Part shown: piece by piece, positions 8,803 through 17,538 of the stretch | Numbering within the stretch: position 1 is the stretch's first letter | Layout: the number at the start of each line of letters is the position of its first letter | Source: Candidatus Geothrix odensensis | GTDB lineage: Bacteria > Acidobacteriota > Holophagae > Holophagales > Holophagaceae | Length of the DNA stretch: 64,000 nt | Reading direction: 5' to 3' | Assembly: GCA_016714685.1 (NCBI GenBank) | Contig: JADKCH010000002.1 | Coordinates: forward strand, 124,001 to 188,000 | Program-made: the position numbers and the translations under genes | Notes under the pieces: model-generated | The model's input: only the letters and a program-made list of their open reading frames with translations | Told to the model about the DNA's origin: nothing | The model's database searches: none

Positions 8803-9155
8803 CTTGCGATTCCAGCTCCAAATCCAGTTCATGGCAGGCACCCAGGAAAGGCAGGCAACTCGAACGCGAGGGCACTGTCGGTGGAAGATCAGGTCGTTCA
8901 TGACACGAAGGAAGTCCAATGTCATCGGCTTGTACCGTGTTGCGATGTGCGAAAGGTGGAGGTTGATCAGCATATCCCTGCCTGGCAAGGGTGGGCACAA
9001 GGGGTTCGAAAAAATCCTCGACCAACCGGGATCCGATCCTAGTGGGGTGGGATTCATTGACTATCGCCTTTGGGGTCCCTTGTGCCCATATCCCGATTGG
9101 AACCTTGTTCTTAGACCATTCGATCTAGCGGCTAATCGTTGATCGCACCCGGCGG
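8803..9155. promoter_or_regulatory. Divergent regulatory region between cytochrome operon and sensor kinase
   Basis: About 350 bases without a convincing gene separate the cytochrome operon (-) from the propeller kinase (+). The only clear structure is a perfect 12-base inverted repeat, TGGGCACAAGGG at 8992-9003 and its complement at 9077-9088, 73 bases apart. I saw no convincing -24/-12 promoter and no GEMM-type riboswitch pattern. The upstream extension of the cytochrome frame through this region (to 9057) lacks any export signal and is treated as non-coding. Confidence 0.5.
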
Positions 9156-12149
9156 ATGACCTACCCTTCAGCTTCGATGCGGACTCGAGTGGCAGGAAAC
9201 CGATCTTTACTCCGGGGAACTTGGCGATGGCTTGTCATGGCGTTGCCATGGGTCTGGCTGTCCGTCACGGCCTTTGCCCTGGACCCGGCCCGGCCGCTCT
9301 CCTCCCACGCGCAGCGCACCTGGCGCAGCGAGGATGGCCTGCTCCAGGACACGGTCGTGGCCCTGCTGGAATCGCGGGATGGCTTCCTCTGGATCGGCAC
9401 GGAGGCCGGCCTGGTGCGCTTCGACGGGGCCGCCTTCGATCACTACTCCCGGCTCAGCCTGCCGCGTTTCGAGCACAACGACATCCAGTGTCTGGCCGAA
9501 GGGAGTGATGGGGCCATCTGGATCGGCACTTCCGAGCCCGGCCTGTACCGGTTCCACCGCGGAGAGATCCGCACCCTAGGGCCGGCGGAGGGACTCCCGG
9601 ACCAGCCCATCCGCCGCCTGCTCCGCGATCGCAGCGGAAGGCTGTGGGCAGCCCCGGCGGAAGGGCCCCTGCTCCGCTTCGATGGGACGCGGTTCCAGGC
9701 GGTGCCATCGGATGCCGCCAGCCTGCGGATCCGGGTGCTCACGGAGGACGCGGAGGGCACGTTGTGGGTGGGCACGGCGGGCTCCGGCCTCTGGCGCCTC
9801 AGGGAGGACCGTCTGGTTCTGGTCGCGCTCGCGGCGGGCGAGATCACCGCCCTGACGGTCGGGGCCGATGGCCAGGTCCTGGTGGGCACCCGCTCCCAGG
9901 GGCTGATGGTCTTGGCCGAAGGCCGCCTGGAAGCGCCAGCCTGGACGAGCCGCCTGCCGCTAAAGCCCATCTCCTCCCTCATGCGGGATCGACAGGGGAG
10001 CCTCTGGATCGGCCTGGAACAGGGCGGGCTCTTCCGCCGGAACCCGGAGGGCCGGCTGGAATCCACTCCCAGTCCCCTCGGCTCCCGCTGGACGCCCCTG
10101 TCGCTGCTGGAAGACAGCTCCGGCGCCCTCTGGGCCGGCAGCGAGGACCGGGGACTGCGGGTCATCTACCCAGTCCCGTTCCAGCCCCTGCCCGTGCTGG
10201 GCGCGGAACCGGAGGGACCTGCCTGGATGGTTTGCCAGGACCTGCAGGGCAACGTCTGGTGCCTCACCGGGGAGCAGTCCCTGGGACGCGTCCAGCAGGG
10301 TCGGATCGAACCAGTCCGCAGCCAGAACCCCCTCGGTGGTCCCATCAGCTGCCTCTGGCCCCGCCGCAGCGGCGGGTTGTGGATCGGCACCCGGGCCGGT
10401 GAACTCTGGGTCATGGAGCAGGGCCAGTTTCGCCGCATCCGGTGGGCTGGAGAGCCCTACCTCGATGCCATCGTCTCCCTCTTCGAGGACACCCAGAAAA
10501 ACCTATGGGTGGCCACCGCCCACCAGGGGCTGATCCAGTGGGCCCCTGGCGCGCCACCCGTCCGGTTCCCAGCCATCCAGGGCGTGGTGGCCATGGCGGG
10601 AGGCGGCTCCGGCCCTCTGTATTTGGCAAGCCGCACCCAGGGCCTGGGCATCCTTGAGTCCAGCCAAGTCCGCTGGCTGGGCCGCTCCGAGGGGCTGGGG
10701 TCCAACGGCGTGAACGCCCTGCACCTGGACGGCGAGGGCTCGCTGTGGATCGGCACCATGGATGGCCTGCGGCGCTACGTGGACGGCACGCTCCAGACCT
10801 TCGGCGGGCGTCCCGGCCCCCTGCTCCTGTCCATCCACGCCATCCTCGAGGACTCCGCCCAGCGCATTTGGCTCAGCACCGGCCAGGGCGTGCTCCAGGT
10901 CCCCCGGACCGCGCTGATCCGGAGCCTTCGGCAGTCGGGGCCAGTACCGGGAATCCTCTTTGATCATCACGATGGCATGCCCTCCCGCGAGACCCACGAC
11001 GGCCCCCAGCCCGTGGCCTGGCTCACGCGGGAAGGGGAGCTCTACTTCCCCACCAGCCGGGGATTGACCCGGCTGGACGGGCGCGCCACGGCGCCGCCAG
11101 GTACGCCCTTGCGTCTCCACATCCTCAAGGCGGAGGGCGATGAGATCGTCCTCCCCGACACGCGACCCATCCAGGTCCCCCCCGGCACCCACCGGTTCGA
11201 GGTGTACTACACCGCGACCTCGCTGACGCGCTCCGACAAGGTGCGGTTCAGGTACCGCCTCGAAGGCCTGGAGCAGGGCTGGAACGAAGTGGGGGACCGG
11301 CGGTTCTCCGCCTATTCCAACGTGCCTCCCGGGTCCTACCGGTTCGTGCTGCAGGCCTGGCGTCTCGGCGATGAGGGCCCCCCGAAGGAAGTGACACTCG
11401 AAGTCCACGTCCAGCCCTTCTTCTACCAGCGGCCAGTCTTCTGGGTCCTGGGTGCCACCCTGACCCTGGTCTTCGGCTGGTGGCTGCTTCGCCTGCGCCT
11501 CCAACAGGCTGAGGCCCGCTCCGCAGTGCTCGGAGAACGGAACCGCATGGCCCGGGAGATCCACGACCACCTGGCCCAGGGCTTCACAGGCGTCCTCCTC
11601 CAGCTGGAGGCGGCCGAGGCCAGGCTTGCCCGCATGGAAGGCGATCCGGCCCCGGTCCTGACCCGACTGGACCATGCCCGCAACCTCGCCGTGGCGAGCC
11701 TCCAGGAGGCGCGCCGTTCGGTCATGGTGCTCCGCCCGAGAAAACCCGAGGGAACCGATCTCCTGGGTGCCCTGCGCCTGCTTACGGACCGCCTGCTGGC
11801 GGGCACCGACATCCAGGTCGAGCTGGCGGTGATGGGAAAGCCTAGGGCCCTCCGGGAAAGCCTGGAGGAGGAGCTCCTGCGCATGGCCCAGGAGCTGATG
11901 ACCAATGCCCTCCGCCATGGCAAGGCCCGCTGGGTGCGGGTGGTGCTTGAGTTCGAGCCTAGGCAGGTGCGCATCCATGTCGAGGATGACGGCAAGGGCT
12001 TCGACCCTGCGGCCTCCGTGGCGGGATACGGCATGCGCAGCATCCGTGAAAGCATCAGCAAGCTCGGAGGACGCATGGATATCGACAGCAGCGAGGGCCT
12101 CGGCTCCCGCATCACCATTACCCTACCCACCCGGAGGTGGCGTCCATGA
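9156..12149 (+). CDS. Propeller-type sensor histidine kinase (Reg_prop / Y_Y_Y / HisKA_3)
   Basis: Two-component sensor of 997 residues. A signal-anchor region near residues 20-40 is followed by two seven-bladed propellers made of repeats with LWIGT/LWVGT-type signatures, then a Y_Y_Y domain (RYRLEGLEQGWNEVG), a membrane helix near residue 760, a HisKA_3 dimerisation domain (REIHDHLAQG, His about 803) and an ATPase domain (NALRHG, DDGKGFD, GYGMRSI). It overlaps the next gene by four bases (ATGA), so the two are a pair. ATG 9156 is the longest start; 9177 and 9237 also allow a signal peptide. The ligand is unknown; the divergent cytochrome operon is a plausible target. Confidence 0.92.
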   Translation: MTYPSASMRTRVAGNRSLLRGTWRWLVMALPWVWLSVTAFALDPARPLSSHAQRTWRSEDGLLQDTVVALLESRDGFLWIGTEAGLVRFDGAAFDHYSRLSLPRFEHNDIQCLAEGSDGAIWIGTSEPGLYRFHRGEIRTLGPAEGLPDQPIRRLLRDRSGRLWAAPAEGPLLRFDGTRFQAVPSDAASLRIRVLTEDAEGTLWVGTAGSGLWRLREDRLVLVALAAGEITALTVGADGQVLVGTRSQGLMVLAEGRLEAPAWTSRLPLKPISSLMRDRQGSLWIGLEQGGLFRRNPEGRLESTPSPLGSRWTPLSLLEDSSGALWAGSEDRGLRVIYPVPFQPLPVLGAEPEGPAWMVCQDLQGNVWCLTGEQSLGRVQQGRIEPVRSQNPLGGPISCLWPRRSGGLWIGTRAGELWVMEQGQFRRIRWAGEPYLDAIVSLFEDTQKNLWVATAHQGLIQWAPGAPPVRFPAIQGVVAMAGGGSGPLYLASRTQGLGILESSQVRWLGRSEGLGSNGVNALHLDGEGSLWIGTMDGLRRYVDGTLQTFGGRPGPLLLSIHAILEDSAQRIWLSTGQGVLQVPRTALIRSLRQSGPVPGILFDHHDGMPSRETHDGPQPVAWLTREGELYFPTSRGLTRLDGRATAPPGTPLRLHILKAEGDEIVLPDTRPIQVPPGTHRFEVYYTATSLTRSDKVRFRYRLEGLEQGWNEVGDRRFSAYSNVPPGSYRFVLQAWRLGDEGPPKEVTLEVHVQPFFYQRPVFWVLGATLTLVFGWWLLRLRLQQAEARSAVLGERNRMAREIHDHLAQGFTGVLLQLEAAEARLARMEGDPAPVLTRLDHARNLAVASLQEARRSVMVLRPRKPEGTDLLGALRLLTDRLLAGTDIQVELAVMGKPRALRESLEEELLRMAQELMTNALRHGKARWVRVVLEFEPRQVRIHVEDDGKGFDPAASVAGYGMRSIRESISKLGGRMDIDSSEGLGSRITITLPTRRWRP

Positions 12150-12808
12150 CCACAACCCCGTCAGATCGGATCCGCCTGCTCATCGTGGACGACCATCCCA
12201 TCGTCCGCGATGGCCTGGTCTCCATCCTCCACGAAGGTGAGCCTGACCTCGAGGTGGTGGGGGAGGCCGGCGACGGCAAGGAGGCGGTGGAAGCCTGGAG
12301 GACGCTCCGCCCCTCGGTGACGATCATGGACCTCCAGCTCCCCGGCCAATCGGGTGTGGAGGCCATCAAGGCCATCCGCCGCGAGGACCCGGAGGCCAGG
12401 ATCCTGGTGCTCACCACCTTCGACGGTGATGCGGACATCCAGCGGGCGCTGGAGGCCGGTGCCCGCGGCTACCTCCTCAAGAGCGTGCGGCGGGCCATCC
12501 TCATCGAGGCCGTGCGCGCCGTCGATGCCGGGCGCCGCTACCTCCCCCCGGCCACGGCCGCCCGGCTGGTGGAGGCCATGGAGTCCGAACGCCTGACCCC
12601 CCGGGAACTGGACGTGCTCAAGCTGCTGGCTGAGGGTCAGCGCAACCGCGAGATCGCGGATGCCCTGGGCCTGGCTGAGCCCACCGTGAAGATCCATGTG
12701 AACAACCTGCTGCGCAAGCTCCAGGCCAAGGACCGCACCGAAGCGGCGGTGATCGCCCTGAAGCGGGGGCTGATCCACCTCGGTCGGGAGGGCTCGACTA
12801 CCGCCTGA
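12146..12808 (+). CDS. Response regulator, NarL/LuxR family
   Basis: DNA-binding regulator of 220 residues, cognate partner of the kinase just upstream (4-base overlap). GGAGG at 12133-12137 sits 8 bases before ATG 12146, which decides the start over GTG 12137. The receiver domain shows the acidic pair (VDDHP), the phosphoryl-acceptor Asp about residue 62 in IMDLQLPG, the conserved Thr in LTTF and Lys in LLKSV. The C-terminal LuxR helix-turn-helix (LTPRELDVLKLLAEG, NREIADALGLAEPTVKIHV) follows. The 3' end overlaps the convergent DUF486 gene by 11 bases. Confidence 0.95.
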   Translation: MTTTPSDRIRLLIVDDHPIVRDGLVSILHEGEPDLEVVGEAGDGKEAVEAWRTLRPSVTIMDLQLPGQSGVEAIKAIRREDPEARILVLTTFDGDADIQRALEAGARGYLLKSVRRAILIEAVRAVDAGRRYLPPATAARLVEAMESERLTPRELDVLKLLAEGQRNREIADALGLAEPTVKIHVNNLLRKLQAKDRTEAAVIALKRGLIHLGREGSTTA

Positions 12809-13127
12809 ACGTGAAGAACACCGCCCCCACCAGGCAGAGCCCTGCCCAGAGGTGGTTCAGATGCAGCCGCTCCCGCATCCACGCCACCGTGAACACGGCG
12901 AAAACCAGGAGCGTGATGACCTCCTGGATGACCTTCAGCTGGGGCAGGCTAAAACGGCCATAGCCGATCCGGTTGGCTGGGACCATGAGGGTGTACTCGA
13001 AGAACGCGATGCCCCAGCTCGCCAGGATGGCGATCCAGAGCGGGCTGTCCCGGTGGTGCTTCAGGTGGCCGTACCAGGCGAAGGTCATAAAAATGTTGCT
13101 GAGGAGCAGCAGGACGATCGTTCGCAT
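12798..13127 (-). CDS. DUF486 family small multidrug-transporter-like membrane protein
   Basis: A 109-residue protein with four predicted membrane helices, matching the DUF486 family (features such as NIFMTFAWYGHLK, SWGIAFFEY, PANRIGY, KVIQEV). The family belongs to the drug/metabolite transporter group but has no proven substrate. ATG 13127 is preferred because GGAGG lies 8 bases upstream; the frame extends further without a signal. It follows rny by 22 bases on the same strand and converges on the response regulator with an 11-base overlap. Confidence 0.85.
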   Translation of the reverse strand: MRTIVLLLLSNIFMTFAWYGHLKHHRDSPLWIAILASWGIAFFEYTLMVPANRIGYGRFSLPQLKVIQEVITLLVFAVFTVAWMRERLHLNHLWAGLCLVGAVFFTFRR

Positions 13128-13149
13128 GGCCCCGGCCTCCTGGTGATGC

Positions 13150-14790
13150 CTAGCGGGCGATCTCCACGGCGCGCAGCTCACGCATGACTGTGACCTTGAT
13201 CTGGCCAGGGTACTGCATCTCGGATTCGATGCGCCGCGACACGTCCTTGGCGATCCAGTAGGCCTGGTCGTCGTTCACGGAACCGGCATCCACCAGGATG
13301 CGGATCTCGCGCCCAGCCTGCATGGCGAAGCTCTTCTGCACGCCCTTGTAGCTGTTGGCGATGCCCTCCAGCTGCTCCAGGCGCTTGACGTAGGTCTCGA
13401 GCATCTCGCGGCGAGCGCCAGGACGGGCGGCGCTGAGCGCGTCGGCGGCGGTGATGAGCATGGCCTCCACCGTGCGGGGCTCGAAGTCCCCGTGGTGGCA
13501 GCTCATGGCATGGATGACCTCTTCCTTCTCGCCGTAGCGCTGCATCAGCTGCATGCCGATCTCGATGTGCGTGCCTTCCACCTCGCGATCGATGGCCTTG
13601 CCAATGTCGTGGAAGAGCCCTGCTCGCCGAGAAAGCCGCGCGTCGGCGCCCATCTCGCCAGCCATGTACTCGGCGATGCGCGCCACCTCCTTGGTGTGCT
13701 CCAGCACGTTCTGGCCATACGAGGTGCGGTAGTTCAGGCGGCCCACCAGCTTGTGCAGCTTGGGGTGCACGTCCGGGAAGCCGAGTTCGATGCAGGCGGC
13801 TTCGCCGATCTCCTTGAGGTGCTGGTCCATGTCCACCTTGACCTTCTCCACCACCTCCTCGATGCGGGCGGGGTGGATGCGGCCGTCCGCGAGGAGCTTG
13901 AGGATGGCCTGGCGGGCCACTTCGCGGCGGATGGGATCGAAGCTGGAGACGACGATGCTCTCGGGCGTGTCGTCCACGATGAGGTCGCAGCCCGTGGCCT
14001 TTTCCAGGGCCCGGATGTTGCGGCCCTCGCGGCCGATGATGCGCCCCTTGAGGTCGTCGCTGGGGAGCTGGACGGAGCTGACAGCCTGCTCGGTGACCAC
14101 GTCGGAGGCCACCCGCTGGATGGCGGCGCCGATGGTCCACCGCGCTCTCTTGGCGGCATCCTCCACGGCCTCGTCCTCGATCCGCCGAACCATCTTGGCC
14201 GCGTCCATCTTGGCGGAGTACTCCAGCTGCGAAATCAGCTCCTTCTTGGCATCATCCCGGGTGAGACCGGCAATCTCCTCGAGCCGCCGGGCCTGCTCCT
14301 CGACCAGCTGCTTGGCTTCCGCCTGTTTGGCCTCCAGCTTCTCGATCTCGGCCTTGCGCTTTTCCGACAGGATCTCGAGGTCCTTGGCCTTCTGATCCAC
14401 CTGCTGGACCTTCTTGTCCAGCCCCTCCTCCTTGGACTGGAGGCCCTGCTCCTTCGCCTGGATCCGCTGCTCCTGCTTCTCCAGGTTGTTCTGGCGCTCG
14501 GTGAGCAGCTTCTCGGCTTCCTGGCGGGCCTGGAGGGCCTGCTCCTTGGCCTTGAGCTCGGACTCCTTCCGGACCGACTCGGCATCCTTCGCCCCGCGCT
14601 CCATCAGCCGCTGGGCTTCGCGCTTGGCCTCCTCCAGCAGCCTTTCCCGTTCGGCCTTGATGTCCGATTCTGCGTTGGCCTTGGCCTGCGAGGCTTCGGC
14701 CGTGGCCTTCTGGGCCCGCAGGGCCATGAGCAGGCCCACGCCGGCTGCCGCGAAGAACAGCAAGAGGAAGATCCAACTGATCAAGTTCAT
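13150..14790 (-). CDS. rny: Ribonuclease Y
   Basis: Membrane-anchored endoribonuclease that starts mRNA decay. The 546 residues show, in order, one N-terminal membrane helix (ISWIFLLLFFAAAGVGLLM), a long Glu/Lys/Ala-rich coiled coil (about 25-240), a KH domain with GRIIGREGRNIRALE, and an HD domain with FHDIGKA. Length is usual for the family. ATG 14790 has GGAG six bases upstream; the frame could also begin at TTG 14802 but without benefit. The gene lies downstream of zapA and the probable 6S RNA. Confidence 0.97.
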   Translation of the reverse strand: MNLISWIFLLLFFAAAGVGLLMALRAQKATAEASQAKANAESDIKAERERLLEEAKREAQRLMERGAKDAESVRKESELKAKEQALQARQEAEKLLTERQNNLEKQEQRIQAKEQGLQSKEEGLDKKVQQVDQKAKDLEILSEKRKAEIEKLEAKQAEAKQLVEEQARRLEEIAGLTRDDAKKELISQLEYSAKMDAAKMVRRIEDEAVEDAAKRARWTIGAAIQRVASDVVTEQAVSSVQLPSDDLKGRIIGREGRNIRALEKATGCDLIVDDTPESIVVSSFDPIRREVARQAILKLLADGRIHPARIEEVVEKVKVDMDQHLKEIGEAACIELGFPDVHPKLHKLVGRLNYRTSYGQNVLEHTKEVARIAEYMAGEMGADARLSRRAGLFHDIGKAIDREVEGTHIEIGMQLMQRYGEKEEVIHAMSCHHGDFEPRTVEAMLITAADALSAARPGARREMLETYVKRLEQLEGIANSYKGVQKSFAMQAGREIRILVDAGSVNDDQAYWIAKDVSRRIESEMQYPGQIKVTVMRELRAVEIAR

Positions 14791-14858
14791 GGGCGACTCC
14801 AAGGAAGAGGATCCAAAGAGCCACCAGCACCCGGTATGAAAATCCCCGCTCAGTCGTG

Positions 14859-15001
14859 GAGGCGTGCCGAGTTCCCTAGTTTAGTAGGGGGGAGACCAGA
14901 AACCCTGGCTAAGGCGCGCCGTCGCGCGGAACGCACAGGACAGGGGGAAGGACTCCCTAGTCGACTTACGGAACAAGCGCTTGGCCATAATCACGGGCCT
15001 C
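14859..15001 (-). ncRNA. ssrS: Probable 6S RNA
   Basis: The 220-base gap between zapA and rny carries no credible gene but folds, on the minus strand, as one long nested hairpin: an outer helix GAGGC/GCCTC reinforced by GTG/CAC, then GTTCC/GGAAC, then AGGGAG/CTCCC, capped by a GCGC hairpin, with an unpaired stretch in the middle. A rod of ~145-180 bases with a central bubble directly after zapA is the usual position and shape of 6S RNA, which binds sigma-70 RNA polymerase. Ends are approximate. Evidence is synteny plus hand-folding; no covariance search was possible. Confidence 0.5.
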
Positions 15002-15010
15002 GCAGGGAGA

Positions 15011-15370
15011 TCAGTCTCCGTCCTCGTCAAGGAGTGGCACGGGGGCGGAAGGTTCGTCCGGAACATCGCTCAGTAGCTTGGAAAGGGTCTGTTCCAGGTT
15101 TTGGGTGTGCTGGTTGGCTTCCTGTTCCAGACGCGCCACACGGTGCGCCAGGTTCAGGGCGCCCAGGAGGTACCAGGACGGGGTGTCGAGGCCCTTCGGG
15201 ACGCTCCCCCATCTTAGCTGGCATTGGGAGTCCATGTCCTGAAAGGTGTCCTCCAGTAACTGGAGGGCCGCGGCCAGGGTCTCCGGCTGATCCGTCTGGA
15301 TCTGCAGAGAGCGGCCCTGGACCGTCACCGTGACCGGCTTGGTGCCCGGCAGCGGGGCGGGAGGCTTCAT
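15011..15370 (-). CDS. zapA: Cell division protein ZapA
   Basis: A 119-residue FtsZ-ring stabiliser. It shows a short N-terminal beta region (VTVTVQGRSLQIQTD), the WYLLGALNLAHRVARLE helix typical of ZapA and a C-terminal coiled coil. ATG 15370 overlaps the end of the ZapB-like gene by four bases, so the two are translationally coupled. Location at the end of a pheT operon and before 6S RNA is a known arrangement. The acidic tail is not conserved in the family. Confidence 0.85.
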   Translation of the reverse strand: MKPPAPLPGTKPVTVTVQGRSLQIQTDQPETLAAALQLLEDTFQDMDSQCQLRWGSVPKGLDTPSWYLLGALNLAHRVARLEQEANQHTQNLEQTLSKLLSDVPDEPSAPVPLLDEDGD

Positions 15371-15594
15371 CCCAGGGCCTCCAGGGCCCGGAGGATGGCC
15401 GCGACCTGATCCTTCACCGCCTCGCGGTCCTTCTCCAGGGCCGCCTTCTCGGCCAACGCCTGGTCCAGACTGGAGCGGAGGGACTGGAGCTCCTGGTCGC
15501 CGGCGGCCTTCAGGCCATCCAGTTCCTCCTTCAGCTGGTTCCGCTGCTGGACCAGGGCCTGCATCTTCGTTTCGAGCTGTTTCAACAGGTCCAT
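15367..15594 (-). CDS. Short coiled-coil protein, ZapB-like
   Basis: A 75-residue protein that is almost entirely an amphipathic coiled coil (heptads rich in Leu, Glu, Lys, Gln). It overlaps zapA by four bases and follows pheT by 21 bases. Size, coiled-coil nature and coupling to zapA suggest a ZapB-type partner in the division ring; sequence alone cannot prove this because coiled coils resemble each other. Confidence 0.7.
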   Translation of the reverse strand: MDLLKQLETKMQALVQQRNQLKEELDGLKAAGDQELQSLRSSLDQALAEKAALEKDREAVKDQVAAILRALEALG

Positions 15595-15615
15595 GGACGC
15601 CTCGTGAAGCCCATC

Positions 15616-17538
15616 TTACGCCCGGAGCTGGGCCCCGAGGGACTCCGCCGCGGCCAGGGCCGCCGCCACCCAGCCATCCACCTCCTCGCCCACGAGGGTC
15701 CGGTCCGCCTGGAAGCGCAGGCGCATCAGCCAAGCCTGGCGGCCCTCCGGCAGGCTCTTGTGGCGGAACACATCCACGCAGCGCAGGTCCTGCAGGGCGT
15801 CCTTGGGCAGGGTCGCCCGCATGGCGGCCGCAAGGGCTTCATGCGACTGGCCCAGGCCCACCAGGAGCGACAGGTCGCGTTCCACCGAGGGGAAGCGGCT
15901 GAAGGGCCGGAAGGCCGGGATGATCCGCGCGCCCTCTTGGGGCAGGCGGTCCACTGGAACCTCGAAGCCGAAGAGGCCCTCGCCGAGGGACCGCAATGGC
16001 GCCGCGCCCTCCCAGCCCAGGTCCCGGGCGATGCCCATGAGGTCAGCCTCCCGGACGGGGCGGGTGGGGCTCAGATAGTCCTCCCCGCCCTGGGTGCCGC
16101 CCCAGGCCACGCCCAGCATGAACCGCTCGAGGGGGCCGGCAGCGCCCGCAGTGTAGACCGGCGCCAGCTCGAACAGGCGCACTTGCCGCGCGCCCTGCCG
16201 CAGGTTCTGGTCGGCCATGGCCTGCAGGCTGGGAAGCAGGGAGCCCCGCATGACCGAATACTCCTGGCCCAGGGGATTGGCCAAGGTTCGGCCCTCCGCC
16301 GAGTTATCGGGTGCGGTGAAGGCGGCGTCCGCCTCGGGGCTGATGAACCCGTAGGTCACGGTCTGGTGGAAGCCCAGCTGGGCGAGCCTGCGGGCCAGGC
16401 GCTGCCGCTGGAGGTAGGCGGGAGCCAGGGGCTCCGGCGGGCCTTCCAGGGGCGGAAGCACCGAAGGGATGTGCTCGTAGCCGCGCAGGCGCAGCACCTC
16501 CTCGGCGAGATCCTCGGGGATCGCGAGGTCGTGACGCCAGGAGGGAGGCGTGATCTGGAGGGTGCCGCCGTCGAGATCGGTCGCACAGCCCAGCCGGCCG
16601 AGGGCTTCAGCGGCCTCGGCCAGGGCCAGGGGCTCTCCCGCAATGCGGGCCAGGAGCGCTCCCGTCAAGGACACGGGCCGGGCACTGGCAGGTGCCGAGC
16701 CGACGGTCCAGGCGCCCACCAGGGTCGCCTGGCACCAGGCCTGGAGCCGCCCCACGAGCAGGTTGCGCGCCACCACGGCCATGTGCGGATCCGCTCCGCG
16801 CCCGAAGCGGTGGGAGGCATCGGTGTGCAGGCTGTGGCGCCGGGCCGCGGCCTTCACGGCCTTCGGATCGAACCAGGCGCTTTCCAGAAGCACCCGCGTC
16901 GTGCCTTCGGTGACCTTGGTGCCATCGCCGCCCATGACCCCGGCCAGCGCGATGGGACCTTTCTCGTCGGCGATGACGAGATCCTGTTCCACCAGCTTCC
17001 GCTCCACCCCGTCCAGGGTCACCAGGGTCTCTCCGGCCTTCGCCCAGCGCACTGAGACGGCGCCATGGATGCGGTCGGCGTCGAAGGCGTGGGTGGGGTG
17101 GCCGTAGCGGTGCAGCAGCTCGTTGGAGGCATCCACGGCCGGAAGCCGCTTGGGCGAGGCTTCGAGGGCCAGCAGGAAGGACTGGACCTCCATCGGGGTC
17201 GCATCCGGCCCAAGTTCGAGCACCGCCGTGCTGTAGATGGGGCAAGCCGGACTCTCAAGGCGCACCTCGACCACCGGCCGCCCCTCCGCCAGGGTGGACA
17301 CGGCGATGGGCGCCAGCGGCTGCTGCAGTTTCGCGGCCACCTCTCGCGCCGCGCCCCGGTGCGACATGGCGTCCCCGCGGTTGGCTGTGATGTCCACGTC
17401 CAGAACGTCGCAGCCCTCGCGGGTTGCGACGCCATCCACTGGGAAACCCAGGGAGGCCAGCAGCTCACAGAGCTGGCGCGTTTCCAAAGGTGCGGCCGCG
17501 GGAATCTCCTGGGCCAGGGCCTTCCGTTCGATCCACAT
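15616..17538 (-). CDS. pheT: Phenylalanyl-tRNA synthetase beta subunit, short form
   Basis: Beta subunit of the (alpha-beta)2 enzyme that charges tRNA-Phe. ATG 17538 shares one base with the pheS stop. At 640 residues it is well below the usual ~790-800: after about 35 N-terminal residues it goes straight to the VDITANRGDAMSHRG motif, so the OB-fold tRNA_bind domain normally found at about residues 40-150 is absent. The B3/B4 editing domain, B5 domain, the catalytic-like core and the C-terminal FDX-ACB domain (FSRFPSVERDLSLLV) are all present. The lack of internal stops suggests a natural short form. Confidence 0.95.
   Translation of the reverse strand: MWIERKALAQEIPAAAPLETRQLCELLASLGFPVDGVATREGCDVLDVDITANRGDAMSHRGAAREVAAKLQQPLAPIAVSTLAEGRPVVEVRLESPACPIYSTAVLELGPDATPMEVQSFLLALEASPKRLPAVDASNELLHRYGHPTHAFDADRIHGAVSVRWAKAGETLVTLDGVERKLVEQDLVIADEKGPIALAGVMGGDGTKVTEGTTRVLLESAWFDPKAVKAAARRHSLHTDASHRFGRGADPHMAVVARNLLVGRLQAWCQATLVGAWTVGSAPASARPVSLTGALLARIAGEPLALAEAAEALGRLGCATDLDGGTLQITPPSWRHDLAIPEDLAEEVLRLRGYEHIPSVLPPLEGPPEPLAPAYLQRQRLARRLAQLGFHQTVTYGFISPEADAAFTAPDNSAEGRTLANPLGQEYSVMRGSLLPSLQAMADQNLRQGARQVRLFELAPVYTAGAAGPLERFMLGVAWGGTQGGEDYLSPTRPVREADLMGIARDLGWEGAAPLRSLGEGLFGFEVPVDRLPQEGARIIPAFRPFSRFPSVERDLSLLVGLGQSHEALAAAMRATLPKDALQDLRCVDVFRHKSLPEGRQAWLMRLRFQADRTLVGEEVDGWVAAALAAAESLGAQLRA

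Noticed and set aside
8803..9155. Possible GEMM (c-di-GMP/cGAMP) riboswitch before the multiheme cytochrome
   Set aside because: Expected core sequences of the riboswitch were not found on the minus strand; only an inverted repeat is clear.
13492..15333. A 613-codon plus-strand frame opposite rny
   Set aside because: Reverse image of the rny coiled coil; no independent evidence of a gene.
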